Positions 46,970 through 58,837 of a stretch of 64,000 nucleotides of DNA are shown piece by piece. The stretch's first letter is position 1. Every line of letters begins with the position of its first letter. The notes under the pieces are model-generated. The model was not told the DNA's origin, did no database searches, and saw nothing but the letters and a program-made list of their open reading frames with translations. The position numbers and the translations under genes were made by a program. This DNA comes from Sipunculus nudus (lineage: Eukaryota; Annelida; Sipuncula; Golfingiida; Sipunculidae), in the NCBI GenBank assembly GCA_026874595.1, contig CM049308.1:19466001-19530000 (forward strand). Direction: 5' to 3'.

Positions 46970-47884
46970 TGAACAAATGGGTTAAAATTATTTTAAAATT
47001 AAATTATTTTGACCCGGCCGTGCCTCTATAGTCAGTAGCGTTAGGTAATTAGAAATCGGTACCACTGCGTGAAAGTAGGATCAAAATAACAAATAGTAGT
47101 GCAATAACACAACGGTCGTGGTCATATTTCAAAGAAATATGGTCTAAATCTTGTTCTGACTTCAATTGATAGCATTATCTTGGTCTTAATTTATTAAAGC
47201 ATCTTATTTGAGTTTTTTGGTAAAACGTAAAATATATGGTTTTCTTGCTTATGCTCTGAAAAACACTGTTTCAGATTTATTTACAAAGTCATTTATAGGA
47301 GTCACAATAAAATGGTTATATTGAAAGATTATAGGTGGTTCCACCAGTCTTATATAACAGACAGCAATTTCGAGTCAATACGTGCAAGGTTTTAAACCTA
47401 CTTTCGAGTAGGCCAGGGGGTGATGTCCGTAATAGCCTTGTTTAGGAAGAGTACCTTTAGTAAAAATTGCAAAATACAACGCATAATTTTCAACAGTATA
47501 ATCGTGAGATAATTCCGTGATCCAGATTTTATAGTTTTTGCATATTCTCTCATAATTCTTTCAATAATATATGTCAATAGCCCTTAATCTGTTATAATTT
47601 TGATTACAATATATCGCGAAGGAATACTTTTTGGAATATACATAAAAAGGACTCGCAGAAGGCATAGGCATACGCAAACCCCTGGATCAGCCTCCTGATC
47701 CAGCTGTAAATTTAACCAATCCGCACCAAAATTTGATCAATTCTTATTTATCCATGGACCATTATTATGGATAAATTATCATTTACAGCTAACCATTTGC
47801 CCATTTTTTTTATTGTGTTTAATGTTTTTAAACCCATACCCAGTTTCCAATTCACGATCAGATGTTGCAGGTAAATGCCTGCAT
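46970..47884. other. No gene supported
   Basis: AT-rich sequence without recognisable frames or repeats. Confidence 0.3.
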
Positions 47885-48244
47885 TTTTTATCCCAGCTTA
47901 AGTAAGTATATATGTACATCTGCAGAATTCCATTTCGGTTTCGGATTACGTGATAGGGCTTCCTCTCATTTTATATCCTGGTGTTAACGAAGCCTGGTGA
48001 CTACTGCACCTGCGGGCACTGGGTGTGAAATTTCTCAATTGCTAGGTCATACCACTAAGGAACCCACGAGGAGGCGCATACGCTTATGAGTGAAACACGC
48101 CCGTGGGGCACGGCCTTCCCATTAAGCCGGATCAGCACTCATCCTGGGTGGGGGCTGACCGTGACAGCCCCGCTTCGGCCTATATTCGAACTTCCGATCT
48201 CTCGGCTTTTAGTCCTGTGCTCTACCCCTGAGCCAAGGAAGCTG
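47885..48244 (-). mobile_element. tRNA-derived SINE copy
   Basis: Head on the minus strand GCTTCCTTGGCTCAGGGGTA (A box) with GAAGTTCGAATATAGG (B box). Body shared with 33405-33795, including TGCGGGCACTGGG, GGAACCCACGAGG and GAATTCCATTTCGGTTTCG. Confidence 0.75.
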
Positions 48245-48779
48245 GTCACGACCAAATAATTAAAATCTGTATCGTTTATGCTGGGACAGGGGAGCTACTC
48301 ATATGCGTGAGCTGAAATCTTTGGTACTTCCATGTTGACGTAATCGAGTTGACGACTCCTCTTTGACGTCATGATCTTACTCTCGAGTACTGATTTTATA
48401 ACCACCCGTTTCTTTTTCTTTGTTTTACTTCACGATACCTTCCTAATGAAAAGTAACTGAACCTTTCTTTAGTTTAATTATGTTTATTTATAACAAAATT
48501 ACAAAAGTAGCCAGTCAGGCTAATGTAGATGTTTTCCTGTAGACATATATAGACACAACATTATACAAGATATCACAAGCAAAAGTACACAAAGTGAGTA
48601 AAAATATTATATGTTATTTTGTTAAATCAATGTTGTAATTCCATATAAATTTGTTATCTTAACAAAATGCAACAAGACCGGGTCAATACAATTGGGAAAA
48701 AAATAATAGAACGATATAATTAAGAAACACTAGAATTGCTCACAGTTCACTTATACGATCAGAAGATATGCCTATATTG

Positions 48780-49260
48780 TAGATAAGAAACTCTATTAGT
48801 TTTTTTTTTCATGTTTACTCTTGGCTTCAATTGTAAAATAAGATTCTATTTCTAAATCTTCACGATCAAAATTAGATCTGATAGCACTATACAGGCTTGA
48901 CCTCTGCTGAGTGTACTCGTGACATCTAAAATGACAGTGTTCAATGTTCTTCCAGTTGCATCTTCAGTGAGGACTGACTCTGCTATTTAAAAAAAGATTC
49001 TGAATTGAAGGGCAGGCTCAAAATAGTTAAAAATATGTGTTGAGTTCCTAATTATATGTGGAAACATTAAGATGTTAAAGCATTTTTAAATAAGATTAAA
49101 CTTCCTGCTACTTGACACAGGGAGCCCATTGCACTCTTTGTACGCAAGTGCAGGGAAGGAGAGATCATTTGCTTTGGTCTTTTCTGAACAGCGGTACATG
49201 TATTATGTCACCCTTACGGAGATTATATTTTGATAACTTGGTAAGCAGCAACTAACACAA
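48780..49260 (-). mobile_element. Possible CR1/jockey-like LINE 3' relic
   Basis: Minus-strand fragments recall the C-terminal end of such ORF2 proteins: KTKANDLSFPALAYKECNGL followed by PVSSSRKF (compare the usual SF…A…WN.LP…s…F) and, nearer 48860-48960, NIEHCHFRCHEYTQQRSSLY followed by SAIRSNF (compare EHFLF.C..Y…R..L…I). Stops and frame changes separate them. Weak; by eye only. Confidence 0.3.
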
Positions 49261-49674
49261 ATAAGGATGAGCCAAACCATTTACTTTTCTACAAAGGAGA
49301 ACTAATCTTGCAAACATTCTTCTTGACGATACCGACGTGGGCAATGAGCCAAGGAAGGAGCGATTACATTGTTATTATATTATGCAGAGAACTAAAGAGT
49401 ACACATAACTTACCAGATCTAGATCAGTGACAATATTTTAACGATATCTCTGGGTGCACAGTCCTCCTTTCCACAATTTTTGGTTGAGAGCATTGATTCC
49501 TATTACATCAATTGCTGAATTACAAAGAAACATTCATCGAGTTTGACTTAGTATCAGTTTGGTTTAGCTTATATAATCATTTATGGACCCACTTCATACA
49601 CGAGCGTCGGTTTATATTTCCTGTCCGCATTCACACTGAACACTGGCGGTGTATTTGAGTATGCAACATAAATT

Positions 49675-49885
49675 AGTTTCTAAACAGAAGGAAATCATCT
49701 TTTCGGACCAATTTCATCAACCCAGAAACCCTGTTTCACCATGATTACTAAGTGATGTTGCCTTCCCTTTTTCTTCCTTATCTTCATCTGAGCCTGAAGT
49801 CAAGAATCAAAACCACTCGACTTTTCATCGCTCAACTGAGGCATAAAACAATACATCGCTCAGACAGCGCACAACTATGACACGG
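49675..49885 (-). pseudogene. C-type lectin last-exon relic, copy 2
   Basis: Minus-strand homology to lectin exon 3 and a little intron: TGTGCGCTGTCTGAGCG… (intron side), then TSGSDEDKEEKGK, QHHLVIMVKQGFWVDEIG and a frameshift before the final FCE. The middle of the domain (EGTWIWKATG to HPNN) is deleted and there is a stop near the start. It lies about 180 bases downstream of the tyrosinase stop codon, on the same strand. It also keeps the HH in place of the cysteine. Confidence 0.75.
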
Positions 49886-50067
49886 TCTTGAAATGATTCA
49901 CCGATCTTATAATGTATTGACTAATCTAGATTGCTCCATATTTGGTAAGCATGTGTATACGCAATATGTAAAGAACTTATTGTTGAATTGTGCTATGACA
50001 ATGAAATGCATGTTTGATTTAAAAGAACTACTGCCCATTTCGCTAACAGTCTATTTTAGTCCCTTGC

Positions 50068-50881
50068 TTATATAATACTATTTTCTGGGTTTGGTGATTC
50101 GCATATATAACCGTTACACAAAGTTCCAGCTTCACAAGGTACAGCTCCAGTGGGAAGACCAGAACAATTACCGCCACGTCGAACTTTAGACTGGCACCTG
50201 CCATTATTACAGAAAAGGTACCGGCCACAGTTAAGATCCTCTGAGCAACCGACTGGTGATTCCTCATACCGATAGATGTCTCTGGTGTAGTGGTTGCTCA
50301 GACCGTTTCGGTTCTCCATGAAAACATTACCAACTTTGAATGGTTTCATGGGCGCGTCTGCCGCATGGAGCTCACCTCCTATCAAAGTTATATTTTCATG
50401 TGCAGGATAATCAGTTTTTGGATCACCCTGCTGACTTTTTGTACGAAATATTTCCCAAACTGAATCAATAAATGCGTGATGCATAAAAAATATTGGATCA
50501 GTAGGCGAACATTTTATATCCCCCATATGGCCATTGATCCAGTCATGGGGGCCGCCATGTTTGTATTCAAAGACCCCGGGTATAATAATATCAGTGAATG
50601 TTGTTTTATTTAACAGATTATCGATGTCATCATCACTGAATAAAAATGTTGCGTTGTATTTTTGCCCTGCCATTCTGTGAAGCAGATTGCTGGCGTTGCG
50701 GCATTCTGTGATTGCGGACCAGTTGGCGAAGGGACCGGAAATGACGACACCATCGTTGTTACCAAGGAAGTTCTCTGACCAAATAATGCTGTCTGCAGGA
50801 TCTGGTAGGTGGCGGTCAAGTCGCGAATCCCAGTACGGCAATGACACCATTGGGTCTATCTGTCTCAGTGCTCGCTCGTAC
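50068..50881 (-). CDS. Tyrosinase exon 4: CuB and cysteine-rich tail
   Basis: Acceptor TTTTCTCGCCAG, starting in the codon of R169. It encodes [26 protein letters not shown], the CuB histidines H277, H281 and H303/H304, and the tail [15 protein letters not shown]…YICES, with stop at 50068. The large final exon holds 60% of the protein. Confidence 0.97.
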
Positions 50882-52801
50882 CTGGCGAGAAAATACGTGA
50901 ACTATAATATAATTTTACATAGTTGCACAGGTTTAAATATTATTTCCATATATTCAAGACATTTAGCATTGTTCCTGAAATGAAGTTTTGGGAATTTTGA
51001 GGATGACGTGAAGTTTGCGAATGTGTCATAATCTTGATATTTTCAAAAGTGAACTAACCGAGAAAAATTCTCTCATAAGACGCACCATCAACACATCCAA
51101 AAGCAAAATAATATCATAAACGATAACAGGTTTTACGTTTCCCCCCAAAAATGATTTATATTATGGAAAATAGTATATTTTTTTTATTATCTACTTCGAT
51201 TTTAGTTGTTGTTGTTTTTTTTTAAGTTATTCTTAATTAGGATAATTTTACAAATGGGAATGGTCTGTAACTACTAAAGTTATAGTTATAAAAGAAATTA
51301 TGATGCCAACAGTGCTTAATTTATATCACGTGCACGGATTTTCTGTCCATAGGTGTGGACAAGAAATCAAAATGGTTTGGAAATAATTGTAAATGCAGAT
51401 ATTGAAATAAATCGATTATTCATAGTTCGATTCGATTACCGATTAATGACTTCAGTTCAATTCGTTGAATATTCGATGCGTTCTAACAGTCCTGATATAT
51501 GATATGGACACCTGTCACAGACATCGGTATGTCCGGGGGGGGGGGGGGTCATTATTTTGGAAGGAGGGGGGGGGGGGGGGTTCCAGCCCAGCAATTTAAG
51601 GAAGAATAAAATAAATTAAAAAAAAAAATCTTTGGTCTGAAAGGATGAGACCAGTGCGAAAAACTTTTAAAATTAAAAAAAATAAAAAATAATAATAAAT
51701 AAAATAGCAAAATGGGTTGGAGTGGGGATGAGTTTCCAGGGGCCCACCTCTGATCGGCTACTAGATGAGCGAGCCGGTCCTTTTGTGCGATCGATACCAT
51801 ATATACCTATTAATACTTCAAAGCAGACATATTTAACTGTATATTTAACTTGACGATGCCACTGAATCTTTGTCACACAACTTCTCTGTGGTGACGATTT
51901 TGAAATTCACAATTTTGATTTTGAAGTGTCGGTAACGATTGCAAGCGTGTTCTGTTAGGGGGTAATTTTTTTGTGAACCCAGAAGTAAGTTCTTTAATTT
52001 TGACGAAATTTACTCAGCGCTAGCTATTGGTAAACTCAACCCACGAAAAACCCGTTCCCGACGAACCCGACCGAACTCACGCGGACAAGTTTACGCGGAA
52101 GACTTGAAACATGCCAGTTAATATACTAAATGGATCTTATTCATATGTTTACCATTAAGAGGATGATCTTTAGGTCAAGGGGTGACACGCATCCCCAAAG
52201 CACAATGAGTGGTCACTCCTCCTGCTTCAAATGACATTATATAAGGCTGGTTCGACATAAGCAATATTTTGGGCCCGAGCTCATAATCGACAACTTTTGT
52301 TAGGGGCAAACTCCCAACTATTCACAAATTTGTTAGCATAAGCTGGCATAATAAGCGGCTGAACTCTAATTGTTCACTAGATGTAGATATTTTGTGCGAA
52401 ACATAATATCTAAACCTAAATCAGAAATCTTTAACAAATTATGGCTTTAAAATCTGTTAAACTTCCGTTTCCATCACAAATTATATTTTACAATAAAAAA
52501 ATCTCCTTCGTCTGTGATGGTTTCGTTGTTAAAAAGGGATGCTAACCAGTTCCTCGATTAGCTTACAGATGGCAGCACAATCACAGACCAACAGTGGAAA
52601 AACTGGCCCAGACAGAAAATCTTTAAATGCAGTTTGTGCTTGGACAATTACTTTTCTCAAATATATGTTTAATATAAAACAAACTATCTTAGCTGTCAAT
52701 TACTAATTAATTCAATAAGGAGAAAGTATACAATATGACTAGATCCTTGAACGATTTAAACTCTTAACTATACTGATCAGCTGCGCTTAAAATATTTTAT
52801 G

Positions 52802-52866
<65 letters not shown>

Positions 52867-54597
52867 TATAATAACTATTTAAATAAGTTTATTGACACAG
52901 TTTAAGTGCCTCTTTCATGACTGAAGGTGTACATGGTATTCTGTATAACTGTTTATGTAAACACGCAGCCGCGGGTTTGTTCAATGTTGATACTACATAA
53001 AACTTGAAATTTTCACATCGTCATGAATACATGAACGTTTTTCCCTGCCCTGAACTCATATGCTGAATAATGAAATCGCCTAGGATCGTCGGTTAATGAT
53101 ATTATTACAGAAAAAGGTTAATGAAGGATAACAACTAAAACATATACCTGTGTCAAATAAATCTACTGAAACTGCCTCATACCTAAATTAGAAATTTGCA
53201 CTCATAGAGTACAGACCTCCGCTAAGAGAGCTCATTACATCCATATACCAGTGTTAAAAATGTGTGATAAACACATCAGGACAATCACTGAACGTTTTGG
53301 CATACTGACACTAAACGCCATCTAGTGGCAACAAATAAATAGGGGCAGAACATTACCTCCATTTGGCGATATAAGAAAGGCAGCATTTTAAAGAGAGAAA
53401 AAACCTGGATATAAATGGTGTTCCGGATCCCCCCCCCCCCCCTCCCCCATTTCTTTGCACTTGTTCAATATATCATTGCCGAGCTATCCTGCAAATTTAG
53501 TCAAAATCCGATGATAACTTTTTGAGTAATGTAGCTAAAAGACAAACAAATAAATATACAAGCGCCCGCCAAAACATAACCCTCGCCCCTTTGCGGAGGT
53601 AATAAAATCAGTGTGAGAATTTCATTTGTCCTTTCTTATCTAATTAAATGTTTTAACACAATCACTACTTTATATTACCTGGTTAGGAATTCCCTGTGCC
53701 AGCCGTAGAAGGCAGCCCCCCAGTGAGCCGCCGGTGCCTGACTCGGGTGGTGGCTCCGAACAAAGATTCCGTACAGACTGTCGTTCCCAAGCATGGTCGT
53801 CTGTAATGTCACCACCGCCCGATGGTAGCGCTCTCTGTCGGCGTCGCTAAGAGTTCGGTATTCTCTTCGGATCGGGATTAAATCGTCACCTGAAATTCGT
53901 GTTAACGGGAAACGTATCAGTTTTGATAAAACATTTCGTTGTACCGAGAGTTTCTTATAATCATAATATTAAAATAATACATATAAATAAAATAAATAAG
54001 TGGTAATTAGAAATACACATAAGCAAATATTTACACATTTACAATACATTATACATTTATATATTATTGATGGGTGTATCACGGCGCGTGGTGCAAAGAA
54101 TGAGATTCGGAACACCATCGATGCAAGTACAGTAATACCTCGCCTAATGACCATCGGATTTAAGCGACCACCTAAAAATAACAACCAATTTTTCAAGTTC
54201 CCGATTCGCATTTGCTCCTTATATCACTTCGTAAATGCAACCATTTTAACGAGGTCCCGTTGATTGTCATAATTTCGAGGGTTTACTATATTTCAATAAA
54301 ACCTCATATGCTTTTTTCTTGGGACTATCAGAGGAAGAGATTGTTTTATTGTTTACCTGAAATGCTCCTTCTTCTTCTATTCATCGTGTTCAGATCTGAT
54401 AACGAATTAAACCAGATCTGTTGCTGTTTGCTGGGCCCGTGAAACTGATCTTCTGTTGTCGTCCGTAATCTTTCCCATTCGTGTCGTTTGTTCTCCTCTA
54501 TGGAAAAAAGTTCATGGCCGAGAACAGATTCCATATCAGTCAAACTGTTGTCCGTTCCTGGAAATGAATACATAAAGGTATGGCTATGTGTAAATGT

Positions 54598-54666
<69 letters not shown>

Positions 54667-54712
54667 AGTCTGTCGTGAATTCACAGTGGTGTTTTCTTCA
54701 GTGTTATATATT

Positions 54713-54767
<55 letters not shown>

Positions 54768-55568
54768 CGACCGCTGGTCGATTTTTAAACGATTACTACT
54801 CATTATTCGATTAAATCTTCTGTATTACGATATTATATGTTAAAGGGTGTATTTTGAAAATTTTGATAAACATAAATTTGATAATAAACAAATTTGAAAA
54901 TAAAAAAAAATAAATCAATGATTTGAAGAAAATAAATATGAAAATAATTTTGAAAATAGATAGATAGATAGATATATTAGACAGATTTTAAATATATATA
55001 TATATTTATATATATATATTAAAACTAGATAGGTAACTAGATAGATATATTTGATAGATTAGATCGATAAATTAGATATTAGGTAGATAAGATTAGATAA
55101 GATAGATAGATGGATAGATAGATAGATAGATAGATAGAAAGATAGAGAAATAGATAGATAGACAGATAGATAGATAGATAGAAGGATAAAAATATAGATA
55201 GATAGATACATATGATTAAGATATATACATGGGATTAAGAATATTAAATATTAAATTCCATTTTATATTATCACTTGGTCGGGGATGTTACCCATGGGTG
55301 ACACACGAGGCATATCTCTACGCGGCGTCATCTCTAGTCGGTCACAGAAACTCACGTTACTTGTAGACCAAGTTTATTGCTAAATGTCCGTCCGACCTTA
55401 AGACTTAAGACCATTCCATGACAATGACTTGACTCGGGATTAAAGCACTCCAGAAGCCACAATTCAGGTCGAGGAAATCAGTTACACGGCGATCTAGCTT
55501 TCGATGGTGGAACTGTGCCCGAGTGTCATAGTTACATCTATAATTACATCTCATAGCATATTTTTCTC

Positions 55569-55640
<72 letters not shown>

Positions 55641-55739
55641 CCTGTAAATCTGTGCTGTTATGGGGCAACGTCCTAAAAGCAATAAAGCAATCTTTTTGTT
55701 ATGTGAGCTGTGGTTGAATACAGGCCGGTGTAACCGTGT

Positions 55740-55823
<84 letters not shown>

Positions 55824-56189
55824 TATATATATATATATATGCAATCTCGATAAACTATGACATCTTATGAAATGTGGACATTATCATACTTTTGATAATA
55901 TATAGAATAAATGAATGAAGTGCAATGTTTCATAGGGCTTTGCACACATTTTCATGCTTTTACTATATAAATTCGTCGAGATTTGCTAATATAACCATTA
56001 AGAAAATAATGGATCAGTATAAAATTGATGCGTGATTCCCGCAAAAACCCCATTTGGTTCAGATCTGGCCAAAAAATAATATCAAAAGTACTTACCAAAG
56101 TCCGCCGGGCGGCCTTGTGTTTCCAAGACAAACATGTACAAAATAACGTTCATGAACAAAATTCCTTTGTTTTTCTGCATGTTAAACAT
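50068..56189 (-). CDS. Secreted tyrosinase, four exons (gene overview)
   Basis: Exons 56189-56096, 54557-54357, 53889-53679 and 50881-50068 join in phase to 439 residues. Residues 1-26 form a signal peptide ([17 protein letters not shown]). CuA lies at about 145-170 ([23 protein letters not shown]) and CuB at 277-308 ([11 protein letters not shown], then [12 protein letters not shown]). The conserved PYWDSR (184-189) and GPFANW are present. The last ~65 residues carry eight cysteines and no membrane segment. Tyrosinases are type 3 copper oxidases that hydroxylate phenols and oxidise o-diphenols; secreted molluscan forms act in periostracum/shell-matrix tanning, pigmentation and defence. All six expected copper-ligand histidine positions can be filled, so it should be active. 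Sequons (NWS, NAS, NAT, NKT, NIT, NCS) fit secretion. Molluscan placement is inference. Confidence 0.95.
52801..52866. repeat. (TAA)n microsatellite
   Basis: About 21 ATA/TAA units in tyrosinase intron 3. Confidence 0.95.
53353..53602. mobile_element. MITE-like element with TTACCTCC inverted ends
   Basis: Starts (A)TTACCTCCATTTGGCG and ends GCGGAGGTAA(T), 9-base inverted ends with a related second block (TTTGGCG / CGCCCCTTTG). Internal AGCTATCCTGCAAATTTAG, CAAAATCCGATGATAACTTT and GACAAACAAATAAA match the style of a dispersed family I recall from many marine animals. Non-coding, inside tyrosinase intron 3. Confidence 0.65.
53679..53889 (-). CDS. Tyrosinase exon 3: CuA
   Basis: Acceptor ACGAATTTCAG, donor CTAACCAG|GTAATA. 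Encodes [15 protein letters not shown], then [20 protein letters not shown] and [10 protein letters not shown]. CuA ligands are among H145/H146, H154 and H163. The exon contains no ATG-initiated long frame. Confidence 0.97.
54128..54290. mobile_element. Short TIR element (TACAGTAATACCTCG) in tyrosinase intron 2
   Basis: Left end TACAGTAATACCTCGCC, right end CGAGGGTTTACTATA; the inverted ends match imperfectly over about 15 bases. Starts and ends in TA, as mariner-like insertions do. About 163 bases. Related end at 44998. Confidence 0.6.
54357..54557 (-). CDS. Tyrosinase exon 2: pre-CuA region
   Basis: Acceptor CATTTCCAG, donor ATTTCAG|GTAAAC. Encodes [37 protein letters not shown] and NRRRRSIS, the helical lead-in to the catalytic core, with an RRRR basic run that could be a processing site. 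The orphan exon at 27880-28009 is a copy of its second half. Confidence 0.93.
54603..54763. repeat. Two (TA)n tracts
   Basis: 54603-54663 and 54716-54763, within tyrosinase intron 1. Confidence 0.95.
54957..55203. repeat. (GATA)n microsatellite, interrupted
   Basis: Scattered then dense GATA/TAGA units with AT-rich interruptions, in tyrosinase intron 1. Confidence 0.9.
55572..55840. repeat. (TA)n tracts
   Basis: 55572-55637 and 55742-55840, the latter broken by TGC twice. Open frames of alternating Tyr/Ile here are artefacts. Confidence 0.95.
56096..56189 (-). CDS. Tyrosinase exon 1: signal peptide
   Basis: ATG at 56187-56189 with an in-frame TGA five codons upstream; a second ATG follows at 56180. 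Encodes MFNMQKNKG, the hydrophobic [13 protein letters not shown], then ETQGRPADF and a strong donor TTTG|GTAAGT. Phase 1 matches exon 2. Found by searching upstream of exon 2 for a phase-1 donor. Confidence 0.85.
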
Positions 56190-56328
56190 ATTTCGAGTTT
56201 TTCAGCCCGTGTTGCTCAGTGTATTTACCCAAGGGGTATTCCACGGTACAGATTTCAGACGTTTTCGGTGAGGAGTTTAGTGTACACCTATTTTGTTCTA
56301 GTTCGTACCCGGATAGAGCGCAGGATCT

Positions 56329-56336
56329 CCTTTATA
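56329..56336 (-). promoter_or_regulatory. Possible TATA box of tyrosinase
   Basis: Minus-strand TATAAAGG about 140 bases upstream of the ATG would give a 5' UTR of about 110 bases. No other element recognised. Confidence 0.45.
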
Positions 56337-56426
56337 TTTCGTATGAAGGGTAATCTTTTCTCAAGGATTGTACAGAATTCGTCAATTAAATGTTTCCGCC
56401 TCCAGCCAAGACGCGGATGTTCTTGA

Positions 56427-58837
56427 CAGAATGACTTATGGTAAAGGGTTTCTGAGCGGCTGAGATGAAGCCCCCAGACAAATTAATATCATAGTAACGT
56501 GCAGTTACATGGTTTACAAGGACGTGACTAAGTTTTTCTAGTGAAGTTAGTCAGGTCCTATTCAGCCATGCAAAGCCGGATGTGGAGTAGTGTATTAGCT
56601 ATGTTAAGCTTGCTTTAGGAACTGATCAATGTTATATACACAAAAGGACCCACGTATAAAATATATCAGGCCATGAACTTTGGTTGCCGAAAAATCAAAA
56701 ACAAATTTGTGACTTCCATGCACTGCATAAAACTGCGTTTGCCCACAGCTCATATAATTAACTCATATCCAGTCACGATTTATATATATCTCATATTTGG
56801 AAAATTTAGAAATTAATCGTATTGAATGTTACTCTTACGTATGTTGTTAAATATTTGTGATTGGGGATGAATGAAATTAACTTTAATCAAAGTTAAATCG
56901 AATGTTAAAAAATCATTTGTTTTCCACAATTTAATCTCCTAGATTATATATAAAAAAAATATTTCATGAATATTTTCTTAAATTTGACGCTAATATCTTT
57001 GTAACTGTTAAAGTTGTTAAGTAATTCTAATTCTTAAAGAATAATTTTATTTTTATGACGGCTTGTAAAGCCTCGCCCACACCGTGAAACTATAGGCATT
57101 TAACGATAAAATGCCCCACAGACATGTCTTTTAAATGCGTTTAGGTGTTTAACTATTTATTACATCTTTCCTTTTTAAATGTATGCACTAAAAGGGGTTA
57201 TAGAGGTAAATACCCCAACGCGTTTAAATGACCAGACATGAGTTTTTAACACCTATAGCCATTTAAATTTGCAGGTATTTAATTTTTAAACACCATAGGT
57301 ATTTAATTCCTCTTATTGCAAGAAAAATCCCCGTCAAGATTTACAAACACAATAAATATACGTATAATTTGAAAACTTGCCGTGAGCGATTGCTTACAAA
57401 TATACAAACCATTGATTAATACATGCAATCACAGCTATCAACACAAATATTTTTTTGTACATAAAGATTTATGATAAAAGATGGATGCATGTCACTGAAA
57501 TCATTCGATAGCGAAAGCAGCATAATGATGATAAAATGTCTTCATGAACATATCCCTCATATCAAAGAGTCCAAGCTAGGTTGCTCGAGGATTGGAGATC
57601 AAACACAGCCTTAATAACAGGCCTTCTCTTCAGGCTGGAGGTGTGGCCCTTTTGTCTTCAACTTTGTCATGTGCTGCATGTATCAGCTCTACAACGCGCT
57701 ACACTGGTGTGTCCAATTTTAATTGCAATTCTTTCATGCGGAACACAAGAACGTCATGGTCATTCTGTTGTTGTGTACGATACTTTAGTTATACACCAAG
57801 GTCTTGTTTATGGCTGGACTGTGTCCCCTACTCCCTTGCGTTGCTGTGAGCATATCGTACTGTCTTTCATTGTATATTATCAGCCATTGAATGAACACCA
57901 CAGGTCACAAATGAATGCACTCTAAATTATAAACATAATCACATGATATGTGTACGAAATTATGTAATAAGTCTGGTATAAACTTATATTTATGTATATC
58001 TATCAATCAATCAGTTATAAAATAAAATATTATTTCATGAATAATAGATTAAAATAAGTGAGAATGTACGCACATCTATCTTTCGTTTTGTCTGTCATGA
58101 GCATGTTTCGATGTAATTGTTTTACAAAGTACATAAGTAATGTCAATGTAATATATATATATAGTCGGCGGGGTAGACAAAGAACTAAAGTGATCGCACA
58201 CAATACTGAATTAAATTATTTGGTTTGTTTTTTATTCCTAGGTTTGGCCTTTTTATTCTGTTATTGTTAATTTCTGTAAATTTCCACTACATTTGTTAAT
58301 AATCAATTTGCAACATTTAATTTATATGCTGAAAGTTATGTGTTCATTCTATCCTTTTATTTATTTAAGTTTTAGTTTTAAGTCAGGGATAATTTGTCAG
58401 ATTTCGTATGTAATATCTTAAAAAACAACGTTAAAAATACTCAGGACATTGGAAAACGCTGGATGTGTTATACAGGTTTCTGAGAAGCAAAAGCGGTCAG
58501 GCAAGTGTATCGGCCATATGCATCTGTTTTCAAGTAAACACTTAACTTGATGTGCCACCCAGCTGGCCACAGAGGAGGTGACCCCGTTGTTGGTTAGGAC
58601 GTCCCACTCTTCGCCTGCCTTGCCTGTTTGCCCTGTCTACTTCCTGCTTGAAATAACCTGATAACGTTCTAAGAAAACTGCACTGAAATACAGATATGAG
58701 CTAGTGTCTTCCAAGAACTAGTTTTAGAAGATGGTATACATGTGTATTTTAGCCATTTGCTTTAGCTAGTTTTAAAAATAGCATATACGGGATATTTATA
58801 GAGCCAAAATGGACAAAAAATAACATATTTTACTCAA
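56427..58837. other. No gene supported
   Basis: A 114-codon plus-strand frame at 57581-57925 overlaps another of 85 codons; neither has a recognisable domain. The rest is AT-rich, with TATATATATATAG at about 58152. Confidence 0.3.

Larger units (their letters stand above)
50882..53678 (-). other. Tyrosinase intron 3 with repeat cargo
   Basis: A 2797-base intron (GTAATA…CAG). Contains two poly-G runs (51536-51549, 51566-51580), a (TAA)n block and a 250-base MITE-like element. I see no coding exon inside it. Confidence 0.8.

Noticed and set aside
46035-46976. Overlapping frames of 61-137 codons on both strands
   Set aside because: No recognisable domain; they lie inside the hAT element in GC-rich DNA where chance frames are common.
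54346-55860. Tyr-Ile repeat proteins of 64-112 codons
   Set aside because: Translations of (TA)n tracts; only the 54357-54557 part of one frame is real (tyrosinase exon 2).
56025-56426. 133-codon plus-strand frame
   Set aside because: It is antisense to tyrosinase exon 1 and its upstream region, where the minus strand has a signal peptide, donor and matching phase.
57581-57925. 114-codon plus-strand frame
   Set aside because: An overlapping 85-codon frame is equally open; no motif, splice site or start context favours either.
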